Of a stretch of 18,782 nucleotides of DNA, positions 1 to 8,276 are shown piece after piece. The notes below the pieces were generated by a model, which was given only the letters and a program-made list of their open reading frames with translations, did not search any database and was not told the DNA's origin. Origin of the DNA: an uncultured Leptotrichia sp. (GTDB taxonomy: Bacteria; Fusobacteriota; Fusobacteriia; Fusobacteriales; Leptotrichiaceae); assembly GCA_937925095.1 (NCBI GenBank), contig CALEXX010000069.1, forward strand, positions 1 to 18,782, given 5' to 3'. The position numbers and the translations under genes are program-made. Every line of letters begins with the position of its first letter. Positions within the stretch are counted from its first letter, which is position 1.

Positions 1-29
1 TTATATATTATATTTAATTTTTACTATTT

Positions 30-68
30 TGAGACAACCTCTTTTATATTTGTGACAGTCTCTTTTTT
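30..68. repeat. Imperfect direct repeat downstream of glpK, possibly terminator-related
   Basis: Two copies of a motif of the form TGwGACArYCTCTTTT start at 30 and 51, 21 bases apart, and differ at only a few positions. The plus strand carries a T-run after the second copy. GAGAC at 31-35 can pair with GTCTC at 58-62, a stem of only 5 bp around a long loop. The block lies just past the glpK stop, where a terminator is expected, but read on the minus strand it has no clear T-tract. It may instead end a plus-strand transcript coming from outside the window, or be a degenerate repeat. Confidence 0.35.
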
Positions 69-70
69 TA

Positions 71-1585
71 CTATTCTTCCCAATTTTTAGCTTTTTCTAC
101 AGCTTTATGCCAACCTTTAAAATATTTTTCACGCAGGCTTCCTTCAAGCTGTGAATGAAATTCCCTATTTAATTTCCAGTTTTTCTTTATATCTTCCCTA
201 TTTTCCCAGAATCCTGTAGCAAGTCCTGCAAGATAGGCAGCTCCTAACGCTGTTGTTTCTATAATTTCAGGTCTTAATACATTTTTATCTAGTATATCCG
301 CCTGAAACTGCATTAAAAAATTATTTGCAGAAGCTCCACCATCCACCTTTAGAGATTTTATCTGAATCCCTGAATCTTCCTCCATTGCCTTTATCAAATC
401 CTTCGACTGATAGGCAATCGATTCAAGTGCAGCCCTTATAATATGATTTCTGTTAGCTCCTCTTGTAAGTCCTGTTATAGTCCCTCTAGCATACATATCC
501 CAGTAAGGTGACCCTAGTCCTGTAAAAGCTGGAACAAGGTATACTCCACCATTATCCTCTACTTTCCCTGCAAAATATTCTGTGTCTGCCGCATCTGAAA
601 ACAGTTTCATTTCATCCCTTAACCACTGAACTACCGCTCCTCCAACAAATATACTTCCTTCCAGTGCATATTCAATTTTCCCGTCTATTCCTATGGCAAT
701 TGTAGTCAGAAGACCATTATTTGATTTAATGAACCTGTCTCCCGTATTCATTAACATAAAACAGCCTGTCCCATAAGTATTTTTTATTTCCCCACTGTTA
801 AAACAGGCTTGACCAAACAATGCCGCCTGCTGATCTCCGGCAATTCCTGAAATAGGTACTTTTGTTCCTTCCTCTTCTCCCATAGTTACTCCCATTTTTG
901 TTTCACCATAGATTTCACTGGAATTTTTCACAGCTGGAAGCATATTTTCAGGAATACCAAGTAAATCCAATATTTTTTTATCCCACTCCAGAGTTTTTAT
1001 ATTATACATCATTGTCCGTGAAGCATTTGTATAGTCAGTTACATGTACTTTTCCAGCTGTTAATTTCCATACAAGCCATGTGTCAACTGTTCCAAATAGC
1101 AGTTCTCCTCTTTCAGCCTTTTCTCTTGCACCTTCAACATTGTCAAGTATCCATTTTATCTTAGTGGCAGAAAAATAAGCATCTACTATAAGTCCTGTAT
1201 TTTCCTTTATATATTCTTCAAACCCTTTACTTTTAAGTTCTTCACATATTTCTGCTGTTCTTCTGCACTGCCAGACAATTGCATTGTATACAGGTTCTCC
1301 TGTATTTTTATCCCATACTATCGTTGTTTCCCTCTGATTTGTAATCCCTATAGCTGCAACATTTTTAAGGGAAATCCCTGATCTTGCAATAACTTCTGTA
1401 AGAACCGATCTCTGACTGGACCATATCTCTAACGGATTATGTTCCACCCATCCAGGTTTTGGATATATTTGAGAAAGTTCCTTCTGAGCAGTTAAAACAA
1501 TATTCATATTTTTATCAAAAATAATAGCTCTCGAACTTGTTGTTCCCTGATCCAGTGCTATGACATATTTTTTACTTTCTACCAT
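71..1585 (-). CDS. glpK: Glycerol kinase
   Basis: Phosphorylates glycerol to sn-glycerol-3-phosphate with ATP in the cytoplasm. The 504-residue protein is the normal length for this FGGY kinase and reads as GlpK from end to end. It has the phosphate loop LDQGTTSSRA at 11-20, glycerol-contacting R85 and E86 in NQRET, Y137, D251-Q252 in AGDQQAALFG, and the C-terminal signature VDGGASANNFLMQF. The ATG at 1585 has AGGAGG 8 bases upstream and the gene follows nagR by 18 bases, so it is the last gene of the amino-sugar operon, an unexpected place with no glpF or glpD nearby. The position of the HPr-phosphorylated histidine of Gram-positive GlpK (motif YAHT) is Glu here (YGET, about residue 228), resembling the E. 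coli type YGQT. So PTS phosphorylation at that site is unlikely. Confidence 0.95.
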   Translation of the reverse strand: MVESKKYVIALDQGTTSSRAIIFDKNMNIVLTAQKELSQIYPKPGWVEHNPLEIWSSQRSVLTEVIARSGISLKNVAAIGITNQRETTIVWDKNTGEPVYNAIVWQCRRTAEICEELKSKGFEEYIKENTGLIVDAYFSATKIKWILDNVEGAREKAERGELLFGTVDTWLVWKLTAGKVHVTDYTNASRTMMYNIKTLEWDKKILDLLGIPENMLPAVKNSSEIYGETKMGVTMGEEEGTKVPISGIAGDQQAALFGQACFNSGEIKNTYGTGCFMLMNTGDRFIKSNNGLLTTIAIGIDGKIEYALEGSIFVGGAVVQWLRDEMKLFSDAADTEYFAGKVEDNGGVYLVPAFTGLGSPYWDMYARGTITGLTRGANRNHIIRAALESIAYQSKDLIKAMEEDSGIQIKSLKVDGGASANNFLMQFQADILDKNVLRPEIIETTALGAAYLAGLATGFWENREDIKKNWKLNREFHSQLEGSLREKYFKGWHKAVEKAKNWEE

Positions 1586-1603
1586 TCCTGCCTCCTGATA
1601 TAT

Positions 1604-2338
1604 TTATATATTGTTTAATGTGACTTTATATTCATATTTATCTCCTCTGGCATAGGAAACTGTGTATTCTATTATTTTACTTTTTTCATATGTCAACCGT
1701 TTTATAAGCATACATACCGCTTTATTTTTATATCCCAAATAATTTAAAATTTTTTTATTCTCTACAAGTACAGGTGAGAAAGATTCCATTGCTTTTTCAA
1801 AAGACACATTGTACTCTTCTCTAAATATTGAATACATAGGCTTTTCATTTAGCATCTCTGCATCAAAACCTTCAAATCTATTTAAAGGAATAAATGTATC
1901 TTCGTATATTGCAGGTACATTATCAATTAATCTTAATCTTTTTATATGAAGTATATTTACTGATGACGGAATTTTAAAAATTTCTATCATTTCTTCATCT
2001 GCATTTATTATGTCATACCCCAGAACTTTTGATGATGGTATCTTTCCTGTTTTTACCGTTTCTTCATAAAAACTGTAAAAGTTTGTCAAATCTTGCTGAA
2101 TAATTTTATTTGATACAAACGTTCCATTTCCATGTATTCTATATATATAATTTTCCTCTTCCAATTTTTTCAATGCCTGTCTGACTGTTTCCCTGCTCAC
2201 TTCAAAAATTTTAGCTAAATCCCTTTCAGGGGGCAGTCCTTCTCCCTCCTTCAGTTCTTCAGTCCTGATTTTATTTTTAAAATAATCATATATCTGATAA
2301 TACAAAGGTGTTTTCTTCTTATTAACGTTTATGTCCAT
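1604..2338 (-). CDS. nagR: GntR/HutC-family regulator, NagR-like
   Basis: A 244-residue transcription factor. Residues 1-75 form a GntR winged helix-turn-helix, with the signature PPERDLAKIFEVSRETVRQA at about 36-55 and the wing YRIHGNGTFVS. A linker and a UTRA-type effector domain follow (about 95-240), placing it in the HutC subfamily. In NagR/YvoA and DasR, proteins of this subfamily, the effectors are GlcN-6-P or GlcNAc-6-P, and they bind TGGTnTAnACCA-like palindromes. The start is ATG 2338 with AGGA about 9 bases upstream. The gene sits 30 bases after nagA and before glpK. A matching operator lies at the head of the same operon (13765-13780), so autoregulation and amino-sugar-phosphate induction are likely. 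Effector identity is inferred, not seen. Confidence 0.85.
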   Translation of the reverse strand: MDINVNKKKTPLYYQIYDYFKNKIRTEELKEGEGLPPERDLAKIFEVSRETVRQALKKLEEENYIYRIHGNGTFVSNKIIQQDLTNFYSFYEETVKTGKIPSSKVLGYDIINADEEMIEIFKIPSSVNILHIKRLRLIDNVPAIYEDTFIPLNRFEGFDAEMLNEKPMYSIFREEYNVSFEKAMESFSPVLVENKKILNYLGYKNKAVCMLIKRLTYEKSKIIEYTVSYARGDKYEYKVTLNNI

Positions 2339-2368
2339 CCATCTATTTCCTTTTCTTAAAATCCGAAA

Positions 2369-3517
2369 TTAGTATTCTGTCAGATTACCTTTGGCAACAG
2401 TTCCTTTTACTTTATATTCTTTGTCAAAATATGTCAGATCAGCTATATATCCTTCTTTTATATATCCATATCTGTCATCTACTGACACTGCCTTTGCTGG
2501 ATATGAAGTAGCCATTCTTAAAGCTTCTTCCTGAGGTACATTTATATGTTCCACAAGATTTTTTACACCTTCGCTCATTACTAATGCTGATCCTCCCAAT
2601 GTTCCTGAAGGTGAAATGCATTTACCATTTTCATATAACACTCGATTTCCTTCAAACATGAACTCCTTCATATCTGTTGTTCCTGCTGGACTTACTGCAT
2701 CAGTTACAAGATACAGTCTTTCCTTTAATATTTTCTTTGCTATTTCTACTGCAGGATATTCCATGTGAAATCCGTCAACTATAATTCCACAATTTGTAGT
2801 ATCGTTGTTGAAAAGGAATCCTATTACACCAGGTTTTCTCGATTCCAACGGACTCATTGCATTATATAAATGTGTTGCACAGTTAAAATACTCCTTCTTT
2901 TCCATACATTCTTCATAAGTGGCATTTGAATGTCCTATAGCTATATTAATTCCTGCATTTTTCAAAGTTTTCAAATGCTTAACTTCAGCCTTTTCAGGTG
3001 CTATTGTTATTATTTTAGTTACTTCAGGTCCTGCATCTGCTATCTTTTGTACTATTTCATCAGAAAGCACCCTTATATATTCAGGACGGTGTATCCCCTT
3101 TTTTTCCACACTTATATAAGGTCCTTCAATATGAAGTCCTAGAACTCCTATTTCTTCCTTATCCCTGTTAGCTTTTATTAATTCAAGAGCCTTTTCTATT
3201 TTTTCGTCAGGAGATGTTATAAGTGTTGGTAAAAACGAAGTACATCCAAACTTTTTATTTGTTTCATTCATTATTTTAAGAGCTTCCATTGAAATATCAT
3301 CATTGAAAAGTACTCCTCCGCAGCCATTTATCTGAAGATCAATAAACCCTGGAGACAGTACCATTCCATTTATATCTATAACTTCATTTCCATTGATTTC
3401 ATCCTGTGTAAGTTCACTGGCCTTCAATACTTTTTTTATTAATTTTCCCTCAGTAATCACTGCATTTTCTTCAATGAACTTTTCCCCGTCGAAAATTTTT
3501 GCATTTTTTATAATCAT
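2369..3517 (-). CDS. nagA: N-acetylglucosamine-6-phosphate deacetylase
   Basis: Removes acetate from GlcNAc-6-P to give GlcN-6-P. It is a 382-residue amidohydrolase-fold enzyme, the same length as E. coli NagA. Visible features are the PGFIDLQINGCGG motif (56-68), the metal ligand E131 in LHIEGPY, H196 in GHSNAT, H216 in ATHLYNAM and catalytic D272 in VTDAVSPAG. It starts at ATG 3517 with an AGAGAGG site, 13 bases after nagB. No separate agaA (GalNAc-6-P deacetylase) is present although agaS is. E. coli NagA can stand in for AgaA, so this enzyme probably serves both GlcNAc-6-P and GalNAc-6-P. Confidence 0.96.
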   Translation of the reverse strand: MIIKNAKIFDGEKFIEENAVITEGKLIKKVLKASELTQDEINGNEVIDINGMVLSPGFIDLQINGCGGVLFNDDISMEALKIMNETNKKFGCTSFLPTLITSPDEKIEKALELIKANRDKEEIGVLGLHIEGPYISVEKKGIHRPEYIRVLSDEIVQKIADAGPEVTKIITIAPEKAEVKHLKTLKNAGINIAIGHSNATYEECMEKKEYFNCATHLYNAMSPLESRKPGVIGFLFNNDTTNCGIIVDGFHMEYPAVEIAKKILKERLYLVTDAVSPAGTTDMKEFMFEGNRVLYENGKCISPSGTLGGSALVMSEGVKNLVEHINVPQEEALRMATSYPAKAVSVDDRYGYIKEGYIADLTYFDKEYKVKGTVAKGNLTEY

Positions 3518-3530
3518 TTTTCTAACCTCT

Positions 3531-4370
3531 CTATTGTTTATTTTTTAAATCTATTAATTTTTTTCTGTACTCATCCAAGTCAAGATTTTCAGCTTCTATT
3601 TCCTTAAAATATCTGTATGTTTTAACTTTTATGTCTGAAACTGCTGTTTCATCAATTACAAGAAGCGCCCTTCTATGAAGCTGCAATGCAGAAACTGTCC
3701 ACAGATGATTTACCCCACCTTCTATTGCGTGATATACAGCTCTTGCTTTCTTATATCCTTCAGCAAGTATCATAATTTCTTTCGAATCCATCAATGTTCC
3801 TACTCCAATAGTAAGTGCAAGTTTCGGAACCTTGTTTATATCATTGTCAAAAAATCTTGAATTTGCTAAAATCGTGTCATAAGTCAGTTCTTTATCTCTT
3901 GTTCTCGAAGCTAATGAAGATCCTGGCTCATTAAAGGCAATGTGACCATCTTCACCTATTCCACCTAAAAATAAGTCTATTCCACCAACAGCTTTTATTT
4001 TATCTTCATATCTCTGACATTCTGCCTCTATATCTTCTGCAAGCCCGTCAAGTATATTTATATTTTCCGCTTTAATATCTATATGTTTAAAGAAATTTTC
4101 ATGCATAAAATAGTGATAACTCTGTTCATGTTCAGGTGCCAGTCCTACATATTCATCCATATTAAATGTTATTACATTTTCAAATGAGATTACTCCTTCC
4201 TTATTAAGATTAATAAGTTCCTTATATGTTTCAATAGGTGTAGATCCTGTTGGCAACCCCAATACAAAAGGTTTATCAGGTGTAGGATTAAACCTCAATA
4301 TTTTTTTTGCTATCTGATACGCACTCCATTTCCCTATTTCCTTTTTATCCTTTAAAATTATTACTCTCAC
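3531..4370 (-). CDS. nagB: Glucosamine-6-phosphate deaminase
   Basis: Converts GlcN-6-P to fructose-6-P plus ammonia, joining the amino-sugar route to glycolysis. The 279-residue protein has the NagB layout: phosphate loop GLPTGSTPIETY (38-49), D72 in NMDEYVGL, and D141, H143, E148 in GGIGEDGHIAFNEPGSS, at the same numbers as in E. coli NagB. Residues ASRTRDKE (154-161) correspond to the lid and allosteric region. The start is GTG at 4370, read as Met, with AGGAGGT about 10 bases upstream; no nearby ATG is in frame. It follows the sulfatase gene by 23 bases and precedes nagA. Confidence 0.96.
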   Translation of the reverse strand: MRVIILKDKKEIGKWSAYQIAKKILRFNPTPDKPFVLGLPTGSTPIETYKELINLNKEGVISFENVITFNMDEYVGLAPEHEQSYHYFMHENFFKHIDIKAENINILDGLAEDIEAECQRYEDKIKAVGGIDLFLGGIGEDGHIAFNEPGSSLASRTRDKELTYDTILANSRFFDNDINKVPKLALTIGVGTLMDSKEIMILAEGYKKARAVYHAIEGGVNHLWTVSALQLHRRALLVIDETAVSDIKVKTYRYFKEIEAENLDLDEYRKKLIDLKNKQ

Positions 4371-4393
4371 TTTTTTCTACCTCCTGATTTTTA

Positions 4394-5887
4394 TTATTTT
4401 TTTAAACAATTTAATGTTGATTTAGGATGTTTTCCTATTACAAGTCTTCCATTTTCGACGTACTCTTCTTCCCTTCCATTAAGACTTTCTATAAGATATC
4501 TTCTTAATTCCTGAATAATTTCCGAATATTCTTTTTCATTAATTAAATCTTTTCTCTCATCAGGATCTTTCTTCAGATTGAAAAGCTGTTCTTCTCCCGT
4601 CTGGGAATACCATATATATTTCCATTCCTTTGTAAGTATAAACTGTGTTGAATATTCTCCCATTTCATGTTCTCCATGCAGGAAATCATGGATTTTCCCT
4701 TTAATGGATGTCTTTTGACTGCCTGAACTTTCATTTTCAGTATCCATTAAAGCTGCAAAAGATTTTCCGTCAGTTCTGTTTTCAATTTCCCCAGTTCCCA
4801 GTTCAACAAGAGTTGGCAATATATCCCTAATTTCAATAATTTCATCTATTGACTCTTTCTGCAAGATATTCTTTTTCCCTTTTTCATAAACAATCAGAGG
4901 AATATGTATACTTCCCTGATAAGGATAGGCTTTCCTGAATAAATTATGTTCTCCCAGCTGATCTCCATGATCTGACATAAATACTATAACTGTATTTTCA
5001 AAAAGATCATGTTCTTCCAGTCCTATCAGAAGTCTTCCTATCTGATGGTCTATATGAGTTATGGAACCATAATATGCTGCTATTGCTCTTTTCAGTTCGT
5101 GTTCAGGAATAATCCCTTTTTTAGCAATTATGGAATTTGTTGTTTCTGAATATCCTGTTGCTTTCTCCCAGTTTCCCGATATTACTTCAGGAAATTTATC
5201 TGCCTGCTCCATATACATATTAAAGTAATATTCTGGTGGATCCAGCGGTGAATGTGGCCTTACAAAAGAAAGTTTTAAAAAGAAAGGCATTGTCATGTCC
5301 CTTTTTCTCAAAAATTCCAGCCCTTTAGTTACAACCCAGTTTGTAGGATGATATTTCTCTTCATATTGCCATGGCCTTGCCACCCAGGAATTACAGTCAA
5401 GTCCTAAATCAGTAAGATCTACATCATTTCCTAATTTTTCCTGTACCCATTCCAGATAATCATCTGTCTGTGCAAACTGTTCTCCATACTTCTTTTTAAA
5501 TTTTCTATTTGAATGTAAATATCCGTCATGCAGATCTATATGATGAAAACCGCACAGTTTTCTCGCAGGGTATACATGCATTTTTCCTACACACTTTGTA
5601 TAATATCCTCTTTCTGAAAATACTGTTGCCAATGTTAAAGGGTAATTCCATTCAACTTCATCTTCATAACCCACTCTGCCATGATTTTCCGCCTTAAGTC
5701 CTGTTATCAGGCTGGCTCTTGCAGGAAGACATGACGGAATAGTAGAATAAGCATTTGAAAAATTGTACCCTTCTGATGCCAGATAATTTAAATTTGGTGT
5801 TGAAATTATGTTATTTCCATTTATTCCCATACAGTCATATCTCATCTGATCCACTACAATAAGAATTACATTTTTTTTCTCTTTCAT
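4394..5887 (-). CDS. Type I (formylglycine) sulfatase without signal peptide
   Basis: A 497-residue alkaline-phosphatase-fold sulfatase. Metal-binding D13 lies in VVDQMRYD. The formylglycine signature is CLPARASLITG, with C53 the residue to be oxidised and R57 the conserved arginine. K102 and H104 lie in GKMH, H212 in RPHSP, and D306-H307 in MSDHGDQLGEH. The N terminus runs from MKEKK straight into the first core strand, so there is no export signal and the enzyme should act in the cytoplasm. ATG 5887 has a GAGGAGAT site. It lies between the phosphorylase pair and nagB, which points to a 6-O- or 3-O-sulfated HexNAc or Gal/HexNAc disaccharide taken up by the transporter; this substrate is inferred. 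Cys at the active site implies an anaerobic maturase (anSME), not found in this window. Confidence 0.9.
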   Translation of the reverse strand: MKEKKNVILIVVDQMRYDCMGINGNNIISTPNLNYLASEGYNFSNAYSTIPSCLPARASLITGLKAENHGRVGYEDEVEWNYPLTLATVFSERGYYTKCVGKMHVYPARKLCGFHHIDLHDGYLHSNRKFKKKYGEQFAQTDDYLEWVQEKLGNDVDLTDLGLDCNSWVARPWQYEEKYHPTNWVVTKGLEFLRKRDMTMPFFLKLSFVRPHSPLDPPEYYFNMYMEQADKFPEVISGNWEKATGYSETTNSIIAKKGIIPEHELKRAIAAYYGSITHIDHQIGRLLIGLEEHDLFENTVIVFMSDHGDQLGEHNLFRKAYPYQGSIHIPLIVYEKGKKNILQKESIDEIIEIRDILPTLVELGTGEIENRTDGKSFAALMDTENESSGSQKTSIKGKIHDFLHGEHEMGEYSTQFILTKEWKYIWYSQTGEEQLFNLKKDPDERKDLINEKEYSEIIQELRRYLIESLNGREEEYVENGRLVIGKHPKSTLNCLKK

Positions 5888-5907
5888 TTTTACTTATCTC
5901 CTCTATT

Positions 5908-6075
5908 CTATTTATGATTTTTATTATATATCCATAATAGAACTATCAGTCCTGCCAAGCCTGCAAACATACGAAAGAGATAACTTAGAGTCTGCTCTTT
6001 CAGACCTGTTATAATTAATGCTACAAATATCAGAAACAATATAATATAGACACTTCTTCTTAAAACTGTATTCAT
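5908..6075 (-). CDS. Small two-helix membrane protein coupled to the GH112 phosphorylase
   Basis: A 55-residue protein starting MNTVLRRSVY, with one hydrophobic helix at about 8-25, a short polar turn (KEQT) and a second at about 30-49, ending YNKNHK. Basic residues at both ends predict a hairpin with both termini in the cytoplasm. The start chosen is ATG 6075, whose ATGA overlaps the TGA stop of lnpA by 4 bases and has GGAGG 7-8 bases upstream inside lnpA. An ATG 15 bases further up is in frame but lacks such a site. This overlap indicates translational coupling. I recall small uncharacterised proteins of this kind (DUF6903-like) beside GH112 genes, but cannot verify it. Function unknown; it may assist the transporter or tether the phosphorylase. 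Confidence 0.8.
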   Translation of the reverse strand: MNTVLRRSVYIILFLIFVALIITGLKEQTLSYLFRMFAGLAGLIVLLWIYNKNHK

Positions 6076-8252
6076 TGCAGTTCCTCCCATATTATTTCTC
6101 CTGGATTTAATTTTATACTTTTTGAAGTACCTATTTTATCATAAACTTCTGTAACCTGTTCTTCTGTAGAGTTATTTATATAGGCAATTTTATTTTTCTC
6201 AGGATATACATGCACTTCACAATAAATATTTGTACAGTTCCATTTATTAAATTCATTTTCCTTATGTGCCGCATAATGTAAAGCTCTCCATAGCAATCTT
6301 GTGTTTTCATCACTGTAAGGTAATCCCGCTATGTATATTCCCCTTCCTTTTCCAAAATCATGTGAGGAAAGATGAATTTCACCATTAGAAAATTCAAGGA
6401 TTTCAGTATTTTCATATAAAGCATATATATTTTTCATACTTTCACCAAAAAATATATCTTTTCTGTTTTCTGAATCCTTTCTTACATCTTCTATTATAAA
6501 ATGCTGTTCCTTTTCCTTTGTAAAGTATTTATCAGTGGAAAGACTGAATCCCAGTTCCTTATCTACACCTAATATCTGTGCCAGCTGGAAAAATCTTCCT
6601 CCATGTTCATAAGCAGAAGGTTCTCCTATACCTATAAATCCACCTCCATTGTAAACCCATTTTCTAATTTTTGCAACCAGAGTTTCATTTTTCCAGATTT
6701 CTCCCCCAGAAAAAGCTGTCCCTGCATCTCCTGCATTTATTACAACATCAAATTTATCAAGTATATCAGAATCAATAACATCATCAAAACTTATAAATGA
6801 CACATCTACTGCCATACCTGAAAGCGATTCCAGCACTCCAAGATAAGAATATATCTGTTTATAATGTAAGGCATGTGCCACCATATGAGTCTGCCATGTT
6901 CTCAGTTTTCCCCACGAATTTAATATTGCAACCTTCATTTTACAATAGGGATTTCCACCCTTAACAATATCATATATTTCCCTGAATTCATCTGCTATTT
7001 TTTCCACACAATCTACAAATTTAGGAAACTTGTAAGCCAGACTTAGGTATCCCCCATAACCTATACGGTCTACAGGATTTCTCAAAATAGCCCTTCTCGC
7101 AGTTATCCAGTTCTGTATTGTTTCAGGTAAAGGATCATTTCCTTCATAAAATGTATCAGGAAAAAAATAAGGCAGAAATCTTCCTTCAGTGTATTTTACA
7201 TGAGGAATATCAGCTATCATTCTGAGAGTTGCTCCCCCACCTACAGAACCTGCAACTGCATCAAGTCCTATTTGCTCAAAATATTTTCCATAAGGTTCCG
7301 TACCTATCCAGTTATCTCCCAGAAACATCATTGCTTCTCTTCCATCTTCATGGACTATATCTACAAGTTTTTTTGCTTCCTTTGCCACAAATTCCTGAAT
7401 AAAATCTATATAATCAAGGTACTGCTTTGTAGGAACTCTAAAAGCTGTATTATAATATCCCTTGTCTATAATGTCCTCTGCCCTTAGCCTGTATCCTCTT
7501 GATTCTGCAAATGCTTCCAATGCCGCAACGGAAACACTAGCTCCATAACCAAACCATTCAACAAATTTTTCTTTTCCAAGATTATTAAATACCAGTGTAA
7601 AATGATAAAAAAACGTTGTAAATCTGACTACATCAGTATCAGGATTTTCCTTCAGCCATTTTTTCAGATAATCACTCATAAAAACATTTGAAGAAGGCTG
7701 TCTTACATCAAAAGGGATATCATGAGGTTTGTCCCCCCAGTTATTTGTAATATGATTATACATTTGAGTAGGATCCCAAATCATATAAGCTAAAAAAGAA
7801 ACTGTGTATTCATGAAAAGGTTTTGCATTTTTTACATGAACACGATTTTTTTCCTTGTCCAGTTCCCATTCTGAAACAGGTACGATTTCATCTGATGTTC
7901 TGTCTATTACTTCCCAGTAAACTTTTTCATCATGTACATAGTCTGGTTTAATCTGTTCCAGGAAATACCCTTCCAAAAAATCTATATAAAGTTCATTTTT
8001 TTCCGCCATATTAAATTTTGACATCAGATAAAGCTGCTGACACTCTTCCATATGCTTTTCAGCAAATTCATTGTGTGCCCTTGCAACAAAATAAGTTGTA
8101 TATATCTTAGTGTCAAGTTTCTTTATTTCATCATCAAGTTTTGTTCCATCACTATCACGTATAGCATCTGCTCCCCACTTTTCCATAATTTCTTTTATTT
8201 CATCAAAAAAATTACTTTCTCCAGGTAATGTGAATCTTCCTTTTCTTTTCAT
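6072..8252 (-). CDS. lnpA: 1,3-beta-galactosyl-N-acetylhexosamine phosphorylase (GH112)
   Basis: Splits galacto-N-biose or lacto-N-biose I with phosphate into alpha-Gal-1-P and GalNAc or GlcNAc in the cytoplasm. The 726-residue protein matches the bifidobacterial enzyme along its length: GRFTLPGESNF at the N terminus, WGADAIRDSDGTKLDD (26-41), SFLAYMIWDP (152-161), RFTTFFYHFTLVF (210-222), then MMFLGDNWIGTEP with the general acid at D313, the same number as in the Bifidobacterium longum enzyme. The conserved block KYTEGRFLPYFFPDTFYEGN follows, then a C-terminal glutaminase-like and beta region. P161 and S336 match the B. longum enzyme. It starts at ATG 8252 after AGGAGG, 24 bases after the second permease. 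The paralogous Gal-beta1,4-rhamnose phosphorylase is the main alternative, made unlikely by the GalNAc/GlcNAc genes around it. Confidence 0.95.
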   Translation of the reverse strand: MKRKGRFTLPGESNFFDEIKEIMEKWGADAIRDSDGTKLDDEIKKLDTKIYTTYFVARAHNEFAEKHMEECQQLYLMSKFNMAEKNELYIDFLEGYFLEQIKPDYVHDEKVYWEVIDRTSDEIVPVSEWELDKEKNRVHVKNAKPFHEYTVSFLAYMIWDPTQMYNHITNNWGDKPHDIPFDVRQPSSNVFMSDYLKKWLKENPDTDVVRFTTFFYHFTLVFNNLGKEKFVEWFGYGASVSVAALEAFAESRGYRLRAEDIIDKGYYNTAFRVPTKQYLDYIDFIQEFVAKEAKKLVDIVHEDGREAMMFLGDNWIGTEPYGKYFEQIGLDAVAGSVGGGATLRMIADIPHVKYTEGRFLPYFFPDTFYEGNDPLPETIQNWITARRAILRNPVDRIGYGGYLSLAYKFPKFVDCVEKIADEFREIYDIVKGGNPYCKMKVAILNSWGKLRTWQTHMVAHALHYKQIYSYLGVLESLSGMAVDVSFISFDDVIDSDILDKFDVVINAGDAGTAFSGGEIWKNETLVAKIRKWVYNGGGFIGIGEPSAYEHGGRFFQLAQILGVDKELGFSLSTDKYFTKEKEQHFIIEDVRKDSENRKDIFFGESMKNIYALYENTEILEFSNGEIHLSSHDFGKGRGIYIAGLPYSDENTRLLWRALHYAAHKENEFNKWNCTNIYCEVHVYPEKNKIAYINNSTEEQVTEVYDKIGTSKSIKLNPGEIIWEELQ

Positions 8253-8276
8253 TTCATTCCTCCTGTATTTTTCTTA

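Noticed and set aside
1..70. Minus-strand intrinsic terminator for glpK
   Set aside because: Only a 5-bp stem with a long loop and no T-run on the minus strand; recorded only as a repeat of unclear role.
898..1164. Plus-strand open frame of 88 codons opposite glpK, and many similar plus-strand frames across the window
   Set aside because: They lie inside clear minus-strand genes, have low-complexity Phe/Ser/Leu/Ile-rich composition expected from antisense reading, and match no family I know.
6076..6090. Longer 60-residue form of the small membrane protein
   Set aside because: ATG 6075 has the GGAGG site at proper spacing and overlaps the lnpA stop as ATGA; the upstream ATG has neither.
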